Shown piece by piece: positions 36,090-45,513 of a stretch of 64,000 nucleotides of DNA (position 1 is its first letter; every line of letters begins with the position of its first letter). The notes under the pieces are model-generated. The model worked only from the letters and a program-made list of their open reading frames with translations. It was not told where the DNA came from and made no database searches. The DNA comes from Sphingomonadales bacterium Ga0077559 (lineage in GTDB: Bacteria; Pseudomonadota; Alphaproteobacteria; Sphingomonadales; Sphingomonadaceae). The stretch is from contig LNFK01000033.1 of assembly GCA_001464315.1 (NCBI GenBank), positions 1-64,000 on the forward strand, in the 5' to 3' direction. The position numbers were made by a program, and so were the translations under genes.

Positions 36090-36980
36090 ATGGCCTATGC
36101 AGAAACCCGTGACGGCACCAAAATCTATTACAAGGATTGGGGCGCCGGCAATCCCGTCATCCTGATCCATGGCTGGCCCTTGTCGTCGGACAGCTGGGAC
36201 GCTGTTGCCGATGCGCTCGCCAATGCCGGGCACCGCGTCATTGCCTATGACCGGCGCGGGTTCGGGCGGTCGGACCAGATGTGGGACGGCTATGATTATG
36301 ATACGTTTGCCGACGATCTGGCCGATGTTATGAAGGCGAGCGGCGCGACCGAGAATGTGACTTTGGTCGGCTTCTCGATGGGCGGCGGCGAAGTCGCGCG
36401 CTATATGTCGCTGCACAATGGCGCGGGCGTGGTTCGCGCGGCGCTAATCGCGTCGGTGGTGCCTTATATGCTGCAGACTGACGATAATCCCGACGGCGTT
36501 CCTCAGGAAACATTCGAACAGATGACGCAGGGCATGCTCGATGACCGGCCAGCGTTCATGAAAACATTCCTCAACGACTTTTTCGGCGTCGGCTGGCTAA
36601 GCAAACCCGTAAGTAGCGCGGTGCTCGACTGGGCATGGGGCTTGACAATGCAAGCGGGGTTGCGGCCGACGCTTAAGGCTGCCGAGGCGTTTGCGACCAC
36701 CGATTTTCGCGGTGACCTGCCTTCGATCAATGTCCCGACGCTGATCATCCACGGCACTGCGGACAAAACCGTGCCGATCGATGCCACTGCGCGCATGGCG
36801 GCTTCGCTGATCGATGATGTCCAGCTCGTCGAATATGAAGGTTCGCCGCACGGGATTTTCGAAACCGACCGGGACCGACTGATCGGCGACCTTATGGCGT
36901 TTTTGAACAATGAAGACGTAGGCGTGCATGAAATTCAGGAGCAGTTGATCGACCCGGTTCTGCCGATGGGCACCTTTTAA
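36090..36980 (+). CDS. Alpha/beta-fold hydrolase, non-heme haloperoxidase/esterase-like
   Basis: The 296-residue protein has the classical fold motifs: oxyanion HGW (ILIHGWPLSSDSW), AYDRRGFGRSD, the nucleophile elbow GFSMGG, an acid in HGTADKTVP and the catalytic His in EYEGSPHGI. These match the cofactor-free haloperoxidase/esterase group; the natural substrate is unknown. From ATG 36090 there is an AAGGAA ribosome site; the track start at 36030 is not supported. A short C-terminal extension (about 20 residues after LMAFLNN) is unusual for the family. A strong hairpin follows. Confidence 0.87.
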   Translation: MAYAETRDGTKIYYKDWGAGNPVILIHGWPLSSDSWDAVADALANAGHRVIAYDRRGFGRSDQMWDGYDYDTFADDLADVMKASGATENVTLVGFSMGGGEVARYMSLHNGAGVVRAALIASVVPYMLQTDDNPDGVPQETFEQMTQGMLDDRPAFMKTFLNDFFGVGWLSKPVSSAVLDWAWGLTMQAGLRPTLKAAEAFATTDFRGDLPSINVPTLIIHGTADKTVPIDATARMAASLIDDVQLVEYEGSPHGIFETDRDRLIGDLMAFLNNEDVGVHEIQEQLIDPVLPMGTF

Positions 36981-36992
36981 TTCAGCAATCGC

Positions 36993-37018
36993 GCCGGGCA
37001 CGACGAACCGTGCCCGGC
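36993..37018 (+). terminator. Hairpin after the alpha/beta hydrolase gene
   Basis: A perfect 10-bp stem (GCCGGGCACG / CGTGCCCGGC, loop ACGAAC) starts 12 bp after the hydrolase stop. There is no T-run, so termination would be weak or Rho-assisted; it may also protect the mRNA end. Confidence 0.5.
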
Positions 37019-37100
37019 ATGCGATGACCTATTGTCAACTAAATTAGTTATGATACGACATTACATGGCGACATCGAGTCGCTGTAATGGAGAGAATGTC

Positions 37101-38024
37101 ATGCAAAGACATAGCGCGTATCTCATCTTAGTCCCCACCCTCCTCCTCGCCGCCTGTTCAGGCGGTGGCGGAGGCGCTAATGAAGAAGCCATTGCCGAGA
37201 CCGTTACAAGCGACGTCGTGCAAATGGGAATGCCACAAGAGGCCGCTGACGCATCGGCGATGAAGCCACCTGGTATCCCCGCCAGCGCCGCCCCAAACCT
37301 GGCCTTTGAATATCGCTACGCCTTCAAGCTGCCCGACGAGAAAATCGGCGCTGTGCAGGAGGAGCATGCCGAGGCCTGCGAAGTACTTGGTTCGGCGCGG
37401 TGCCAGATTATCGACTATAAATATGATCAGGCAGACGAGAATGATGTCGAAGCGATGCTCGCCTTCAAACTCGACCCCGCCATTGCCCGCAAGTTCGGCC
37501 GCGATGCCATTGCCAGCGTCGAAAAGGCCGAGGGAGTGCTTGCCGACGGCAATGTTACTGGAACCAATGTCGGCGGGCAAATCGAGGACTCGCAGGGGCG
37601 CAGCGCGTTGCTGCAGGCACAGTTGGAGCGGCTCGAGCAACGTCTAAAAGTCAAGCTGCCGCCCAAGGAACGCGCGTCGTTGCAGGAACGCGCCGAGGAA
37701 ATCCGGCGTGAGCTCGATAATGAGGCCAATGGCCGCGGAAAGGGTGAGATTCAGCTCGCGATGACACCAGTGCAATTCACCTACACCAGCGACGGCGGCG
37801 TTCCGGGCTTTGGCAAGGATAATCCCTTCGCCAGTGCATTCGACGTCAGCGCGACCAGCTTTGCGACAATGATCAGCTTTGTGCTGATGATCGCGGGGGC
37901 GCTAGCGCCTTGGGCGTTGTTGTTGTTCCTTGTGGTGCTCGCTTTGCGCTCCAACGCCGCAAGCGGCATCCGCCGATGGTGGAACCGGAATACGCCGCTC
38001 GCCGACCAGCCTGCCAATGACTAG
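37101..38024 (+). CDS. DUF4349 domain lipoprotein
   Basis: From ATG 37101 (GGAGAG ribosome site) the 307-residue product has a signal peptide with lipobox LLAAC followed by SGGGGG. The DUF4349 core is recognisable: LAFEYRYAFKLPDEKIGAVQEEHAEACEVLG, the Cys pair around EACEVLGSARCQI, and a coiled coil near 190-225 (QLERLEQRLKVKLPPKERASLQERAEEI). A C-terminal membrane helix follows (about 262-285, MISFVLMIAGALAPWALLLFLV) and a basic tail. The function is unknown; lipid anchor plus TM helix suggests it spans part of the periplasm from the inner membrane. Confidence 0.83.
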   Translation: MQRHSAYLILVPTLLLAACSGGGGGANEEAIAETVTSDVVQMGMPQEAADASAMKPPGIPASAAPNLAFEYRYAFKLPDEKIGAVQEEHAEACEVLGSARCQIIDYKYDQADENDVEAMLAFKLDPAIARKFGRDAIASVEKAEGVLADGNVTGTNVGGQIEDSQGRSALLQAQLERLEQRLKVKLPPKERASLQERAEEIRRELDNEANGRGKGEIQLAMTPVQFTYTSDGGVPGFGKDNPFASAFDVSATSFATMISFVLMIAGALAPWALLLFLVVLALRSNAASGIRRWWNRNTPLADQPAND

Positions 38025-38057
38025 GCAAGGCTAAGATAAAATGCCAAGGCTTCGGCG

Positions 38058-39197
38058 ATGAACATTGCATCCATCATCGCCGAAGCCCGCGCAGCCTTGC
38101 AGCGCCGCGACGGAGCGCAAGCCAGACGCTTGCTTGGCGAGCTCAATGATACAGACATGCCGTGGATATTGCTCGCACAGGTATGCAACGCAACGGGCGA
38201 TACTACGGGCGAAGAATTGGCTCTGCAAAGGCAATTGGAGACCGAACCTCGCCATTTACCCGCGCTGATCCTGACTGGTGAATTGAAGGCGCGGCTGGGC
38301 GATGACCGTGCTGCCAATTCCTTTTTTCAGGCGGCGCTCAATCAGGCTGGGGTAATGTCCGATGTCCCTGCAGCACTTCATCCGATGCTGGTGCGCGCGC
38401 AGGAATTTATCGCGACAACGCAGAAACGCTTCGAAAGCCATTTGCTCGAACAACTGAACAAGAGTGGTCTTGCCAGCGAGGGCCGTGTTGGCACAGCCAT
38501 CGACATGCTGCTCGGCAAGAAGCAGCTGTATTTGCAAGAGCCATCGAGTTTCTATTTCCCTGGCCTCCCGCAGCGACAATTTTACGAGCGTGATGAATTT
38601 GAGTGGCTGGCAGACGTCGAAGCCGCCGTTCCAGCCATGCGTGACGAATTGCTCTCGGTGCTGGCCGACGGTGAGGATTTTGCGCCCTATGTCGAGGCCA
38701 GTGGCGATCGCCCGCGCGCGGCCAACTCGCTGCTTGACGACCCCAGTTGGGGTGCGTTTTATTTTTGGCGTAACGGCAAAAGGGTTGCCGAAAATACCAA
38801 CAGATGTCCGGCAACGACGGCTGCGCTTGAGCTCGCGCCGATGCCGGACATCGACCAACGCTCACCGATCGCTTTGTGGTCTCTGCTCAAATCGGGCACG
38901 CATATCCAGCCGCATCACGGTTTATTGAACACCCGCCTGATCTGCCATGTGCCATTGATCGTCCCTGGCGATTGCGCACTTCGTGTCGGCAACGAGACGC
39001 GCGAATGGCGCGAGGGAGAGGCTCTGATTTTTGACGACAGTTTTGAGCATGAGGCGTGGAACCGCAGCGGCACCTCCCGCGTCGTTTTATTGTTCGAAAT
39101 CTGGAGGCCTGAAATTTCGGTGGAAGAACGCGCCGCGCTGACCGCTATCTTCGAGACAATCAACGACTATCAAGGTGTACCCGAAGACCGTGGATAA
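38058..39197 (+). CDS. Aspartyl/asparaginyl beta-hydroxylase domain protein with TPR-like N-terminus
   Basis: The 379-residue protein has a helical TPR-like region (1-110, ARAALQRRDGAQARRLLGEL) followed by a Fe(II)/2-oxoglutarate hydroxylase domain. Candidate ligands are in THIQPHHGLLNTRLICHVPL and FDDSFEHEAWN, ending RVVLLFEIWRPE, the usual pattern of the Asp/Asn beta-hydroxylase family (including LpxO-type lipid A hydroxylases). Substrate cannot be told. Its end overlaps the start of the MFS gene, and MFS overlaps cysK, giving a three-gene coupled unit. Confidence 0.85.
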   Translation: MNIASIIAEARAALQRRDGAQARRLLGELNDTDMPWILLAQVCNATGDTTGEELALQRQLETEPRHLPALILTGELKARLGDDRAANSFFQAALNQAGVMSDVPAALHPMLVRAQEFIATTQKRFESHLLEQLNKSGLASEGRVGTAIDMLLGKKQLYLQEPSSFYFPGLPQRQFYERDEFEWLADVEAAVPAMRDELLSVLADGEDFAPYVEASGDRPRAANSLLDDPSWGAFYFWRNGKRVAENTNRCPATTAALELAPMPDIDQRSPIALWSLLKSGTHIQPHHGLLNTRLICHVPLIVPGDCALRVGNETREWREGEALIFDDSFEHEAWNRSGTSRVVLLFEIWRPEISVEERAALTAIFETINDYQGVPEDRG

Positions 39198-40527
39198 AGC
39201 GAGCCCATCTCAACCAGATATCCATCCGCTATCGATACCCGACTTCCGCTTTTACTGGATGGCGCGGTTCATGGCAGTGTTGGCGACGATGGGTATGGTC
39301 GTGGTGATCGCTTATCAGGCCTATGACATCGCGCGCAGCGATTATGGCATGTCGATCCGCGAGGCTTCGTTGCAGCTCGGTTTGCTCGGGCTGTTCCAGT
39401 TCATTCCCTTAGCGTTGCTGACGCCTGTTGCGGGCTGGGCGGCGGACCGGTGGGAGCGGCGGACCGTGGCCCGGGTGGCGAACAGCATCGATATGCTGGT
39501 CGCGCTGGCGTTGGGCTGGTTTACCTACAGCGATGGTCTGACATTGCCCCTCCTGTATATCTTTGCCGCATTGCATGGCGTTGCAAGGGTTTTCGTCGGA
39601 CCTTCAATGTCTGCAATTGCGCCGAACATCGTTCCGCCAGCGTCGTTACCGCGCGCCATCGCGATGAGCTCGATTGCCTGGCAGATCGGCTCGGTATTTG
39701 GACCAGCGGCTGGTGGATTGCTGTTTGCGGCAAACCCGTCGGCACCTTATTGGGCATCTGCTGCATTGCTATTGTTCGCTTCCATAAGCCTGAGCTGCGT
39801 CAAACCCGTCTTCCCTCCGCAAATGCATCGCGACATTCATCCGGTCCGCCAGATGATCGACGGCGTGCGCTATACTTGGTCAGAGCGTTTCTTGCTCGGC
39901 GCGATTACGCTCGATCTGTTCGCGGTATTGCTGGCGGGTGCGACGGCAATGCTGCCCGTTTACGCGCGCGACATATTGATGGTGGGGCCGGACGGGCTTG
40001 GGCAATTGCGTGCGGCTCCAGCGGCGGGCGCGTCGCTAGTCGCACTAATACTCACATTCCGGCCATTGCGGCATAATGTCGGTAGCAAGATGCTATGGGC
40101 CGTGGTCGTCTTCGGATTTGCGACTATCGGCTTTGGTCTCAGCCACGTGATCGGCGAGAATGTGTTCGGCAATGGCAGGATCGCAATGCTCCACATGGGT
40201 GCTGGCATGGCGGTGGCGCTTGTCATGCTGGTGTTACTTGGTGCGTCGGACATGCTCTCGGTCTATGTCCGCTCCTCATTGGTTCAACTAAATACCCCCG
40301 ACGTCATGCGCGGACGCGTCAGTTCGGTGTCGGGCCTTGCGATTTCCGCGTCAAACGAATTGGGTGAATTGCAATCGGGCCTCGCCGCAGCTTTACTTGG
40401 GCCGGTAGGAGCAGTTGTTTTTGGCGGCGTCGGTGCCATAATGGTAACAGGCATATGGGCGTGGCTGTTCCCCGAACTCAAAAACGCCCGGACATTCGAG
40501 CCGCAATATAGAGGAAAAAGTCCATGA
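39175..40527 (+). CDS. MFS transporter, MFS_3/EntS-like exporter family
   Basis: The protein (up to 450 residues) has 10-12 hydrophobic helices and the MFS loop motif [15 protein letters not shown]. The pattern [11 protein letters not shown] and [32 protein letters not shown] resembles the MFS_3 group that includes the enterobactin exporter EntS; the substrate is unknown. Two GTG starts are possible, 39175 (track) and 39190; the first overlaps the hydroxylase gene by 23 bp and neither has a strong ribosome site. Its stop overlaps cysK (ATGA). Confidence 0.83.
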   Translation: MYPKTVDKASPSQPDIHPLSIPDFRFYWMARFMAVLATMGMVVVIAYQAYDIARSDYGMSIREASLQLGLLGLFQFIPLALLTPVAGWAADRWERRTVARVANSIDMLVALALGWFTYSDGLTLPLLYIFAALHGVARVFVGPSMSAIAPNIVPPASLPRAIAMSSIAWQIGSVFGPAAGGLLFAANPSAPYWASAALLLFASISLSCVKPVFPPQMHRDIHPVRQMIDGVRYTWSERFLLGAITLDLFAVLLAGATAMLPVYARDILMVGPDGLGQLRAAPAAGASLVALILTFRPLRHNVGSKMLWAVVVFGFATIGFGLSHVIGENVFGNGRIAMLHMGAGMAVALVMLVLLGASDMLSVYVRSSLVQLNTPDVMRGRVSSVSGLAISASNELGELQSGLAAALLGPVGAVVFGGVGAIMVTGIWAWLFPELKNARTFEPQYRGKSP

Positions 40528-41444
40528 AAGCACAATCCATCCTCGAAACCATTGGTAACAGCCCGCACATAAGGCTGAACCGGATGTTTCCAAACGCGGA
40601 AGTCTGGGTGAAGTCGGAGCGATCCAACCCGGGCGGCTCGATCAAGGACCGTATCGGTCTCGCGATGATCGAGGCGGCAGAAAAGGATGGAAGCCTGAAA
40701 CCCGGCGGCACGATTATTGAGCCCACCTCCGGTAACACTGGTGTTGGGCTTGCAATGGTTGCGGCGGTTAAGGGCTATAGGCTTATCCTCGTCATGCCCG
40801 AATCGATGTCACTCGAGCGGCGCCGGTTGATGCTCGCTTATGGTGCGAGTTTTGACCTTACGCCGCGCGAAAAAGGCATGAAAGGCGCGATTGAACGTGC
40901 GATGGAACTGGTTGCCGGAACGGCTAATTCTTGGATGCCGCAGCAGTTTGAGAACCCCGCGAACATCGATGTACATGTCCGGACGACTTCGCAGGAAATC
41001 CTTGCAGACTTTGCCGATGCGCCAATTGATGCGCTGATTACCGGAGTAGGTACTGGTGGTCATATCACCGGCTGCGCCGAAGTGTTGAAGAAGGCTTGGC
41101 CGAGTATGAAAGTGTTCGCGGTGGAGCCTACGCTTTCTCCGGTCATCAGCGGCGGTCAACCTGGCCCGCATGCCATTCAGGGTATCGGCGCTGGCTTCAT
41201 ACCAGCCAACCTTCACACTGCGTTGTTAGACGGCGTGATTCAAGTAGACCCTGAGACGGCGAAAGAACATGCGCGCCGTGCGGCACGGGAAGAGGGTATG
41301 CTCGTAGGCATTTCGTCAGGCGCGACGCTTGCCGCGATTGCACAGAAACTGCCTGATTTGCCAGCCGGAAGCCGCGTACTTGGCTTCAACTACGACACCG
41401 GCGAGCGCTATTTGTCAGTGCCAGACTTCCTACCCGTGGAATAA
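40524..41444 (+). CDS. cysK: Cysteine synthase A (O-acetylserine sulfhydrylase)
   Basis: CysK makes cysteine from O-acetylserine and sulfide with PLP. The 306-residue protein has the PLP lysine in [12 protein letters not shown], the substrate loop [11 protein letters not shown], the phosphate-binding [10 protein letters not shown] and the C-terminal SSGATLAA. Start [18 protein letters not shown] is typical. It is coupled by ATGA to the MFS gene, and a strong terminator follows. The AspH-like/MFS/cysK unit could export a thiol or amino acid, but this is only context. Confidence 0.96.
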   Translation: MKAQSILETIGNSPHIRLNRMFPNAEVWVKSERSNPGGSIKDRIGLAMIEAAEKDGSLKPGGTIIEPTSGNTGVGLAMVAAVKGYRLILVMPESMSLERRRLMLAYGASFDLTPREKGMKGAIERAMELVAGTANSWMPQQFENPANIDVHVRTTSQEILADFADAPIDALITGVGTGGHITGCAEVLKKAWPSMKVFAVEPTLSPVISGGQPGPHAIQGIGAGFIPANLHTALLDGVIQVDPETAKEHARRAAREEGMLVGISSGATLAAIAQKLPDLPAGSRVLGFNYDTGERYLSVPDFLPVE

Positions 41445-41451
41445 AAGAAAT

Positions 41452-41484
41452 GCGCCGGAGGGAATTGACCTCCTGCGCTTTTTT
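41452..41484 (+). terminator. Rho-independent terminator after cysK
   Basis: Stem GCGC-C-GGAGG / CCTCC-T-GCGC with loop GAATTGA and a six-T run (41479-41484) begins 7 bp past the cysK stop. An A-rich stretch on the other side may let it also act on the convergent acyl-CoA dehydrogenase transcript. Confidence 0.9.
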
Positions 41485-41489
41485 ATCCG

Positions 41490-43289
41490 CTAGGCGACCG
41501 CGAACATCGCTGGTTCAAGCGCCATGATCGCCTCGCTACCCGCTTCGATCTTGCGGCGCAGCGAACCGCAATCAGGCATATAGCGCTCGGCAAAATAGCG
41601 TGCCGTTACCAGCTTGGTTTCGTAGAACGCGGCATTACCCGTGCCAGCATCGAGTGCCCGCTGCGCGGCTTCCGCCATCCGTAACCATTGCAGGCCGAGC
41701 GCAACGATCCCCATGATGTGCATATAATGATGTGCGCCGGCGCCGACATTGTTCGGGTTGGCCATGCCGTTCTGCATGAACCACATCGTCGCTGCCTTCA
41801 GTTCGCCGTTCGCTTTTTCCAACCGCCCCGCCAGATCAGCCAACGGCCCTGTCTTTGCCGAAGCGCATTCTTCGTCAACGACTTTGAAAAAAGCCTGCAC
41901 CGCACGCCCACCATTTTGCGCAAGCTTGCGGCCGACAAGGTCCATCGCCTGAATACCGTTAGTGCCTTCGTAAATCATCGCGATCCGCGCATCGCGGACA
42001 TATTGCTCCATGCCCCATTCACCGATGTAGCCGTGGCCGCCATAGACCTGTTGCGCGTTGGTTGCGACTTCATAGCCCTTGTCGGTGCCATAACCCTTAA
42101 TGACCGGCGTAAGCAGAGAGAGCAGGTCGTCGGCCATTTGCCGCTCCTCCTCGGTCTGTGCATGGTGCAGCAAATCGGCCTGCAAGGCGCCCCACAAGCA
42201 AAGCGCGCGCATACCTTCGGTAAACGCTTTGCTATCCATCAGCATCCGGCGAACATCAGGGTGCACGAACAGCGTGTCGGCCTTCTGGTCTACGTCCTGC
42301 GGACCAGTAAGTGCACGACCCTGACGGCGGTCGTTCGCGTAATGAACGGCATTCTGGTAAGCGACTTCGGCGATTCCCAGACCTTGCTGGCCAACGCCCA
42401 GTCGCGCAATATTCATCATAATGAACATGGCAGCTAGACCCTTATTTTCTTCACCCACCAGATAGCCGGTTGCGCCATCATAATTCATGACGCAGGTCGA
42501 GTTACCATGAATGCCCATCTTGTGCTCAATCGAACCGCAAGACACGGCGTTACGCTCGCCCAACGACCCATCGTCATTCACCATGAACTTCGGCACGATG
42601 AAAAGCGATATGCCCTTCACGCTATCCGGCGCATCGGGCGTCTTCGCCAGCACCAGATGGACGATATTCTCGGTCAAGTCATGCTCACCCGAAGAAATGA
42701 AAATCTTCATCCCCGTAACCGCGTAAGAGCCGTCGCTATTGGGCGCAGCCTTGGTGCGGATCAGACCTAGATCGGTGCCGCAATGCGGCTCGGTCAGGTT
42801 CATCGTTCCGCCCCATTTGCCCGAAATCATGTTCGGTGCGTACTTGGCTTTCAGTTCGTCGCTGCCCTTGACCAAAATCGCCGACACGGCGCCGTGAGTC
42901 AGGCCAGGATACATCGCGAACGCCATGTTCGAGCTCGCCATATATTCCTCGAACGCCATTGAGACGATATGCGGCATCCCCTGCCCGCCAAATTCCTCAG
43001 GCGCCGACAATGTGCCCCAGCCGGCTTCACAATATTGCGTGTAAGCTTCCTTGAAACCATCGGGCGTGGTGACGCTGCCGTCCGCGTGCCTCGTGCAGCC
43101 TTGCAAATCGCCAATCTGGTTGAGCGGAAACAAAACACCCTCAACAAATTTCGCGCCCTCAGCAAGGATCGCCTCGATCATATCGGCGCTGGCATTTTCA
43201 AAGCCGGGCAGATTAGCAAAACGTTCGATACCCAACACTTCGTTGATGACAAACTGGGTATCGCGAACGGGGGCTTGATAACTGGGCAT
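41490..43289 (-). CDS. Acyl-CoA dehydrogenase (large, C-terminally extended)
   Basis: The 599-residue flavoenzyme oxidises acyl-CoA at C2-C3. Landmarks: [17 protein letters not shown] (about 92-108), [19 protein letters not shown] (FAD-binding), [24 protein letters not shown] and the catalytic Glu in [18 protein letters not shown]. About 130 residues follow the core, as in the DmdC/AcdA-like long dehydrogenases common in Alphaproteobacteria; the chain-length preference is unknown. AAGGA precedes the ATG. The MerR regulator gene lies 33 bp upstream on the same strand, so both are probably one operon controlled by that regulator. Confidence 0.94.
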   Translation of the reverse strand: MPSYQAPVRDTQFVINEVLGIERFANLPGFENASADMIEAILAEGAKFVEGVLFPLNQIGDLQGCTRHADGSVTTPDGFKEAYTQYCEAGWGTLSAPEEFGGQGMPHIVSMAFEEYMASSNMAFAMYPGLTHGAVSAILVKGSDELKAKYAPNMISGKWGGTMNLTEPHCGTDLGLIRTKAAPNSDGSYAVTGMKIFISSGEHDLTENIVHLVLAKTPDAPDSVKGISLFIVPKFMVNDDGSLGERNAVSCGSIEHKMGIHGNSTCVMNYDGATGYLVGEENKGLAAMFIMMNIARLGVGQQGLGIAEVAYQNAVHYANDRRQGRALTGPQDVDQKADTLFVHPDVRRMLMDSKAFTEGMRALCLWGALQADLLHHAQTEEERQMADDLLSLLTPVIKGYGTDKGYEVATNAQQVYGGHGYIGEWGMEQYVRDARIAMIYEGTNGIQAMDLVGRKLAQNGGRAVQAFFKVVDEECASAKTGPLADLAGRLEKANGELKAATMWFMQNGMANPNNVGAGAHHYMHIMGIVALGLQWLRMAEAAQRALDAGTGNAAFYETKLVTARYFAERYMPDCGSLRRKIEAGSEAIMALEPAMFAVA

Positions 43290-43322
43290 GATTTGTCCTT
43301 CGACGGATTGGAGTATTTGGTT

Positions 43323-43775
43323 TCAGGCAGCGGCCGATTTTTCCGAAAGCTCGACTTTTTCGACCATAGCGACAAATTCGGTCAGTTCCTTTATCGCGCT
43401 TTCGATGTCGTCGCGCTGTGCCTTCAACAAGTTGATACGGTCACGGCATTTCTCGATTGTGACACGGCGCTGAATATTGCGGCCATCGTTCAGGTCATAA
43501 AGATCGATCATTTCGCGAATTTCGCCGAGCGAAAAACCTACACGTTTCGCGCGCAATATCCAAGCCAGACGCGCGCGGTCGCGCTTCGAATAAATGCGAG
43601 CGAGTCCCATGCGCTCCGGCGAAATCAGCCCCTGATCTTCATAGAAACGCAGCGCTCGCGCGGTGACGTCGAACTCGGTCGATAAATCCGAGATAGTGAA
43701 GGAATCACGGTTGAAAGCATCAGGCGTGTCGATGGTCGCATCGGCATGCCTCTCGTTGCGTGTCATAGTATCCAT
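43323..43775 (-). CDS. MerR-family transcriptional regulator (LiuR-like)
   Basis: The 150-residue protein has an N-terminal tail of about 27 residues, then a MerR winged helix (FTISDLSTEFDVTARALRFYEDQGLISPERMG, then ARIYSKRDRARLAWILRAKRVGFSLGEI) and a long dimerisation helix. There is no metal-binding Cys. MerR proteins of this type (LiuR) control branched-chain amino acid and acyl-CoA degradation genes in proteobacteria (established family knowledge). It is upstream of an acyl-CoA dehydrogenase gene on the same strand. A GTTTACG-N4-CGTAAAC dyad 38 bp upstream is a likely operator. Confidence 0.88.
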   Translation of the reverse strand: MDTMTRNERHADATIDTPDAFNRDSFTISDLSTEFDVTARALRFYEDQGLISPERMGLARIYSKRDRARLAWILRAKRVGFSLGEIREMIDLYDLNDGRNIQRRVTIEKCRDRINLLKAQRDDIESAIKELTEFVAMVEKVELSEKSAAA

Positions 43776-43812
43776 AGCGACGTCGTCCCTCCTCGTGGCC
43801 CTAACGTCACTA

Positions 43813-43830
43813 GTTTACGTTAGCGTAAAC
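43813..43830 (-). promoter_or_regulatory. MerR/LiuR-type operator dyad within candidate promoter spacer
   Basis: The perfect dyad GTTTACG-TTAG-CGTAAAC lies upstream of the regulator gene. On the minus strand it begins at the last base of a TTGACG -35 box, so its centre lies in the 17-bp spacer before TAGTGA, which is where MerR proteins bind. The half-site TTTACG/CGTAAA resembles known LiuR sites. A second, weaker repeat (TAACGT / ACGTTA, 43802-43822) overlaps it. Confidence 0.7.
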
Positions 43831-43893
43831 GTCAACTATAGAAATCACAGAGCGGTTTAGATGATTTACCAACTTGCATCAGCAGTGTTAGGC

Positions 43894-44673
43894 TTAGGTT
43901 GGCTTGGGTGGCGACGCAGGTGGTGTACCCAGTGGATCGATAATCGGCTCAACGGGTGGCACGACGGGCGACTCGATGACCGGCTCCGGAGTTGGTTCAG
44001 GACGCTTGATCGGCGTCGCAGTGTTCTTCAAAACCACCACCTCCTGGTTCATTTGGGTCGCACCGAATAACGCCTTAGCAAAAGCATGCGGCAACCGAAT
44101 ACAACCATGTGATGCAGGATATCCAGGAAGATGCCCGCCGTGCATGGCAATGCCGTCCCAAGTTAGCCGCTGCATATACGGCATCGGCGCGTTGCTATAG
44201 AGGTTGGACTTATGATCGATATTTTTCTGAAGAATATTGAAAATACCCGTCGGGGTTTCCTTACCCTTTTTGCCTGATGAAATCGTGCTGAAACCCAACA
44301 GCTTGTCATTTTGAAAAACGTAAATCCGCTGAATATCGAGCACGGCAACAATTTTCATCGGCCCTTCGTAACTGTCGCGCTTTTCCCAAACGAATTGCCC
44401 GGGCTTGAGTGAATCTACTGGTCCCTTTTTCAGGGCGGGTTTCGGCGCTGGCGCAGGCATTGGGGTCGGAGTTAACTCAGGTGGCGGGGAGACCAGAGGC
44501 TCGTTTACCGCAGGGTCGGACGACAAAACGGGCGAGTTCACAATTTGTGGCTCAGTTATGGTTGGCGCCGGCATTTGCGCTGTTGGCGGTGGCGCCACCT
44601 GCGCAAGCAAGGGTGCTGCTACCCCCAGCAAGGCTAAAGCTTTCACGGTGCGAAAAATCGCAAGGAACTTCAT
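43894..44673 (-). CDS. L,D-transpeptidase (YkuD domain), exported
   Basis: From ATG 44673 the 259-residue product has a signal peptide (FRTVKALALLGVAAPLLAQ), a Pro/Thr/Ala-rich linker to about 95, a YkuD domain with MHGGHLPGYPASHGCIRL (catalytic Cys in SHGCIRL), and a Pro-rich C-terminal tail. Such enzymes make 3-3 peptidoglycan cross-links or attach proteins to the wall in the periplasm. The track start at 44865 would extend over the divergent gene's upstream region and lacks any domain; AGGGG precedes 44673. It is divergent from a second L,D-transpeptidase-like gene, 198 bp apart. Confidence 0.9.
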   Translation of the reverse strand: MKFLAIFRTVKALALLGVAAPLLAQVAPPPTAQMPAPTITEPQIVNSPVLSSDPAVNEPLVSPPPELTPTPMPAPAPKPALKKGPVDSLKPGQFVWEKRDSYEGPMKIVAVLDIQRIYVFQNDKLLGFSTISSGKKGKETPTGIFNILQKNIDHKSNLYSNAPMPYMQRLTWDGIAMHGGHLPGYPASHGCIRLPHAFAKALFGATQMNQEVVVLKNTATPIKRPEPTPEPVIESPVVPPVEPIIDPLGTPPASPPKPT

Positions 44674-44871
44674 GGCATTGCCCCTGATAAATTCAATTTG
44701 CCTGTCGCGCCCGGCTGTTATGACGTGCTCATAGCAAGACATTGAAGTCGTTTCGACCTGAATTTGCGCCGCGCAAAATGCGGCAATGTAACAAATTGCG
44801 TCTAAGCGTCCGCGTTTTGCGGCCAAACGCAAGAAAGAAGTCTTTTGGCAATATCTGACTGACACTATCTA

Positions 44872-45510
44872 ATGACAATGACACAAATCGGGCGCAGACA
44901 GTTTTTCCAATCGGCCGTCGCTGGAATGGCCATGCTGGCAACACCAACGACGGCCAGCGAGATCATCTTCCACTCTGGAACAGGTGATGCGGTCGGCAGC
45001 AGCCCAAATCCGCTATTGTTGGGCAGGGCAAAAGCGGCTTTGGAAGCGCATAAATCGCGAATTCGCAATCGCGACCTTTTGGCGATCGCGGACTTTTCAA
45101 AACCGTCGCGTGATCCACGATTTTATCTCGTCAACTTGCAAAGCGGTCAATCGACCAATTTCTTGGTCGCGCATGGCAAAGGATCGGACCCCAGCCATAG
45201 CGGTTGGGTGAAGAGTTTCTCTAATACCCATGGTTCGGAAGCCACCTCAGCAGGCAGCTACCTCGTGGGCGACACCTATTATGGCCAGTATGGCGAGTCC
45301 CGCCGATTGCTTGGGTTAGAGCCACAAAACGACCAAGCCGAAGCACGGGCAATCGTTATCCACCCTGCCTGGTATGTTAATCAGACACTGATCCAGGAAC
45401 AGGGCAAAATCGGACGCAGCCAAGGCTGCTTTGCCTTTTCGCAAAGTGACATCGGGCAGATATTGCAACGCGTTGCGCCGGGAACTTTACTTTACGCGGA
45501 TAAAGTTTAG
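44872..45510 (+). CDS. Murein L,D-transpeptidase catalytic domain protein (YkuD_2 type)
   Basis: The 212-residue protein begins with a twin-arginine-like signal (IGRRQFFQSAVAGMAMLA), so Tat export is possible. The remaining 170 residues match the YkuD_2 group: FYLVNLQSGQSTNFLVAHGKGSD, the AGSYLVGDTYYG segment, RAIVIHPAWY and the catalytic GRSQGCFAFS. These are periplasmic peptidoglycan enzymes. A second ATG two codons in (44878) is equally possible. It is divergent from the SHGC-type L,D-transpeptidase and converges on sodC with 3 bp between stops. Confidence 0.86.
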   Translation: MTMTQIGRRQFFQSAVAGMAMLATPTTASEIIFHSGTGDAVGSSPNPLLLGRAKAALEAHKSRIRNRDLLAIADFSKPSRDPRFYLVNLQSGQSTNFLVAHGKGSDPSHSGWVKSFSNTHGSEATSAGSYLVGDTYYGQYGESRRLLGLEPQNDQAEARAIVIHPAWYVNQTLIQEQGKIGRSQGCFAFSQSDIGQILQRVAPGTLLYADKV

Positions 45511-45513
45511 CGC

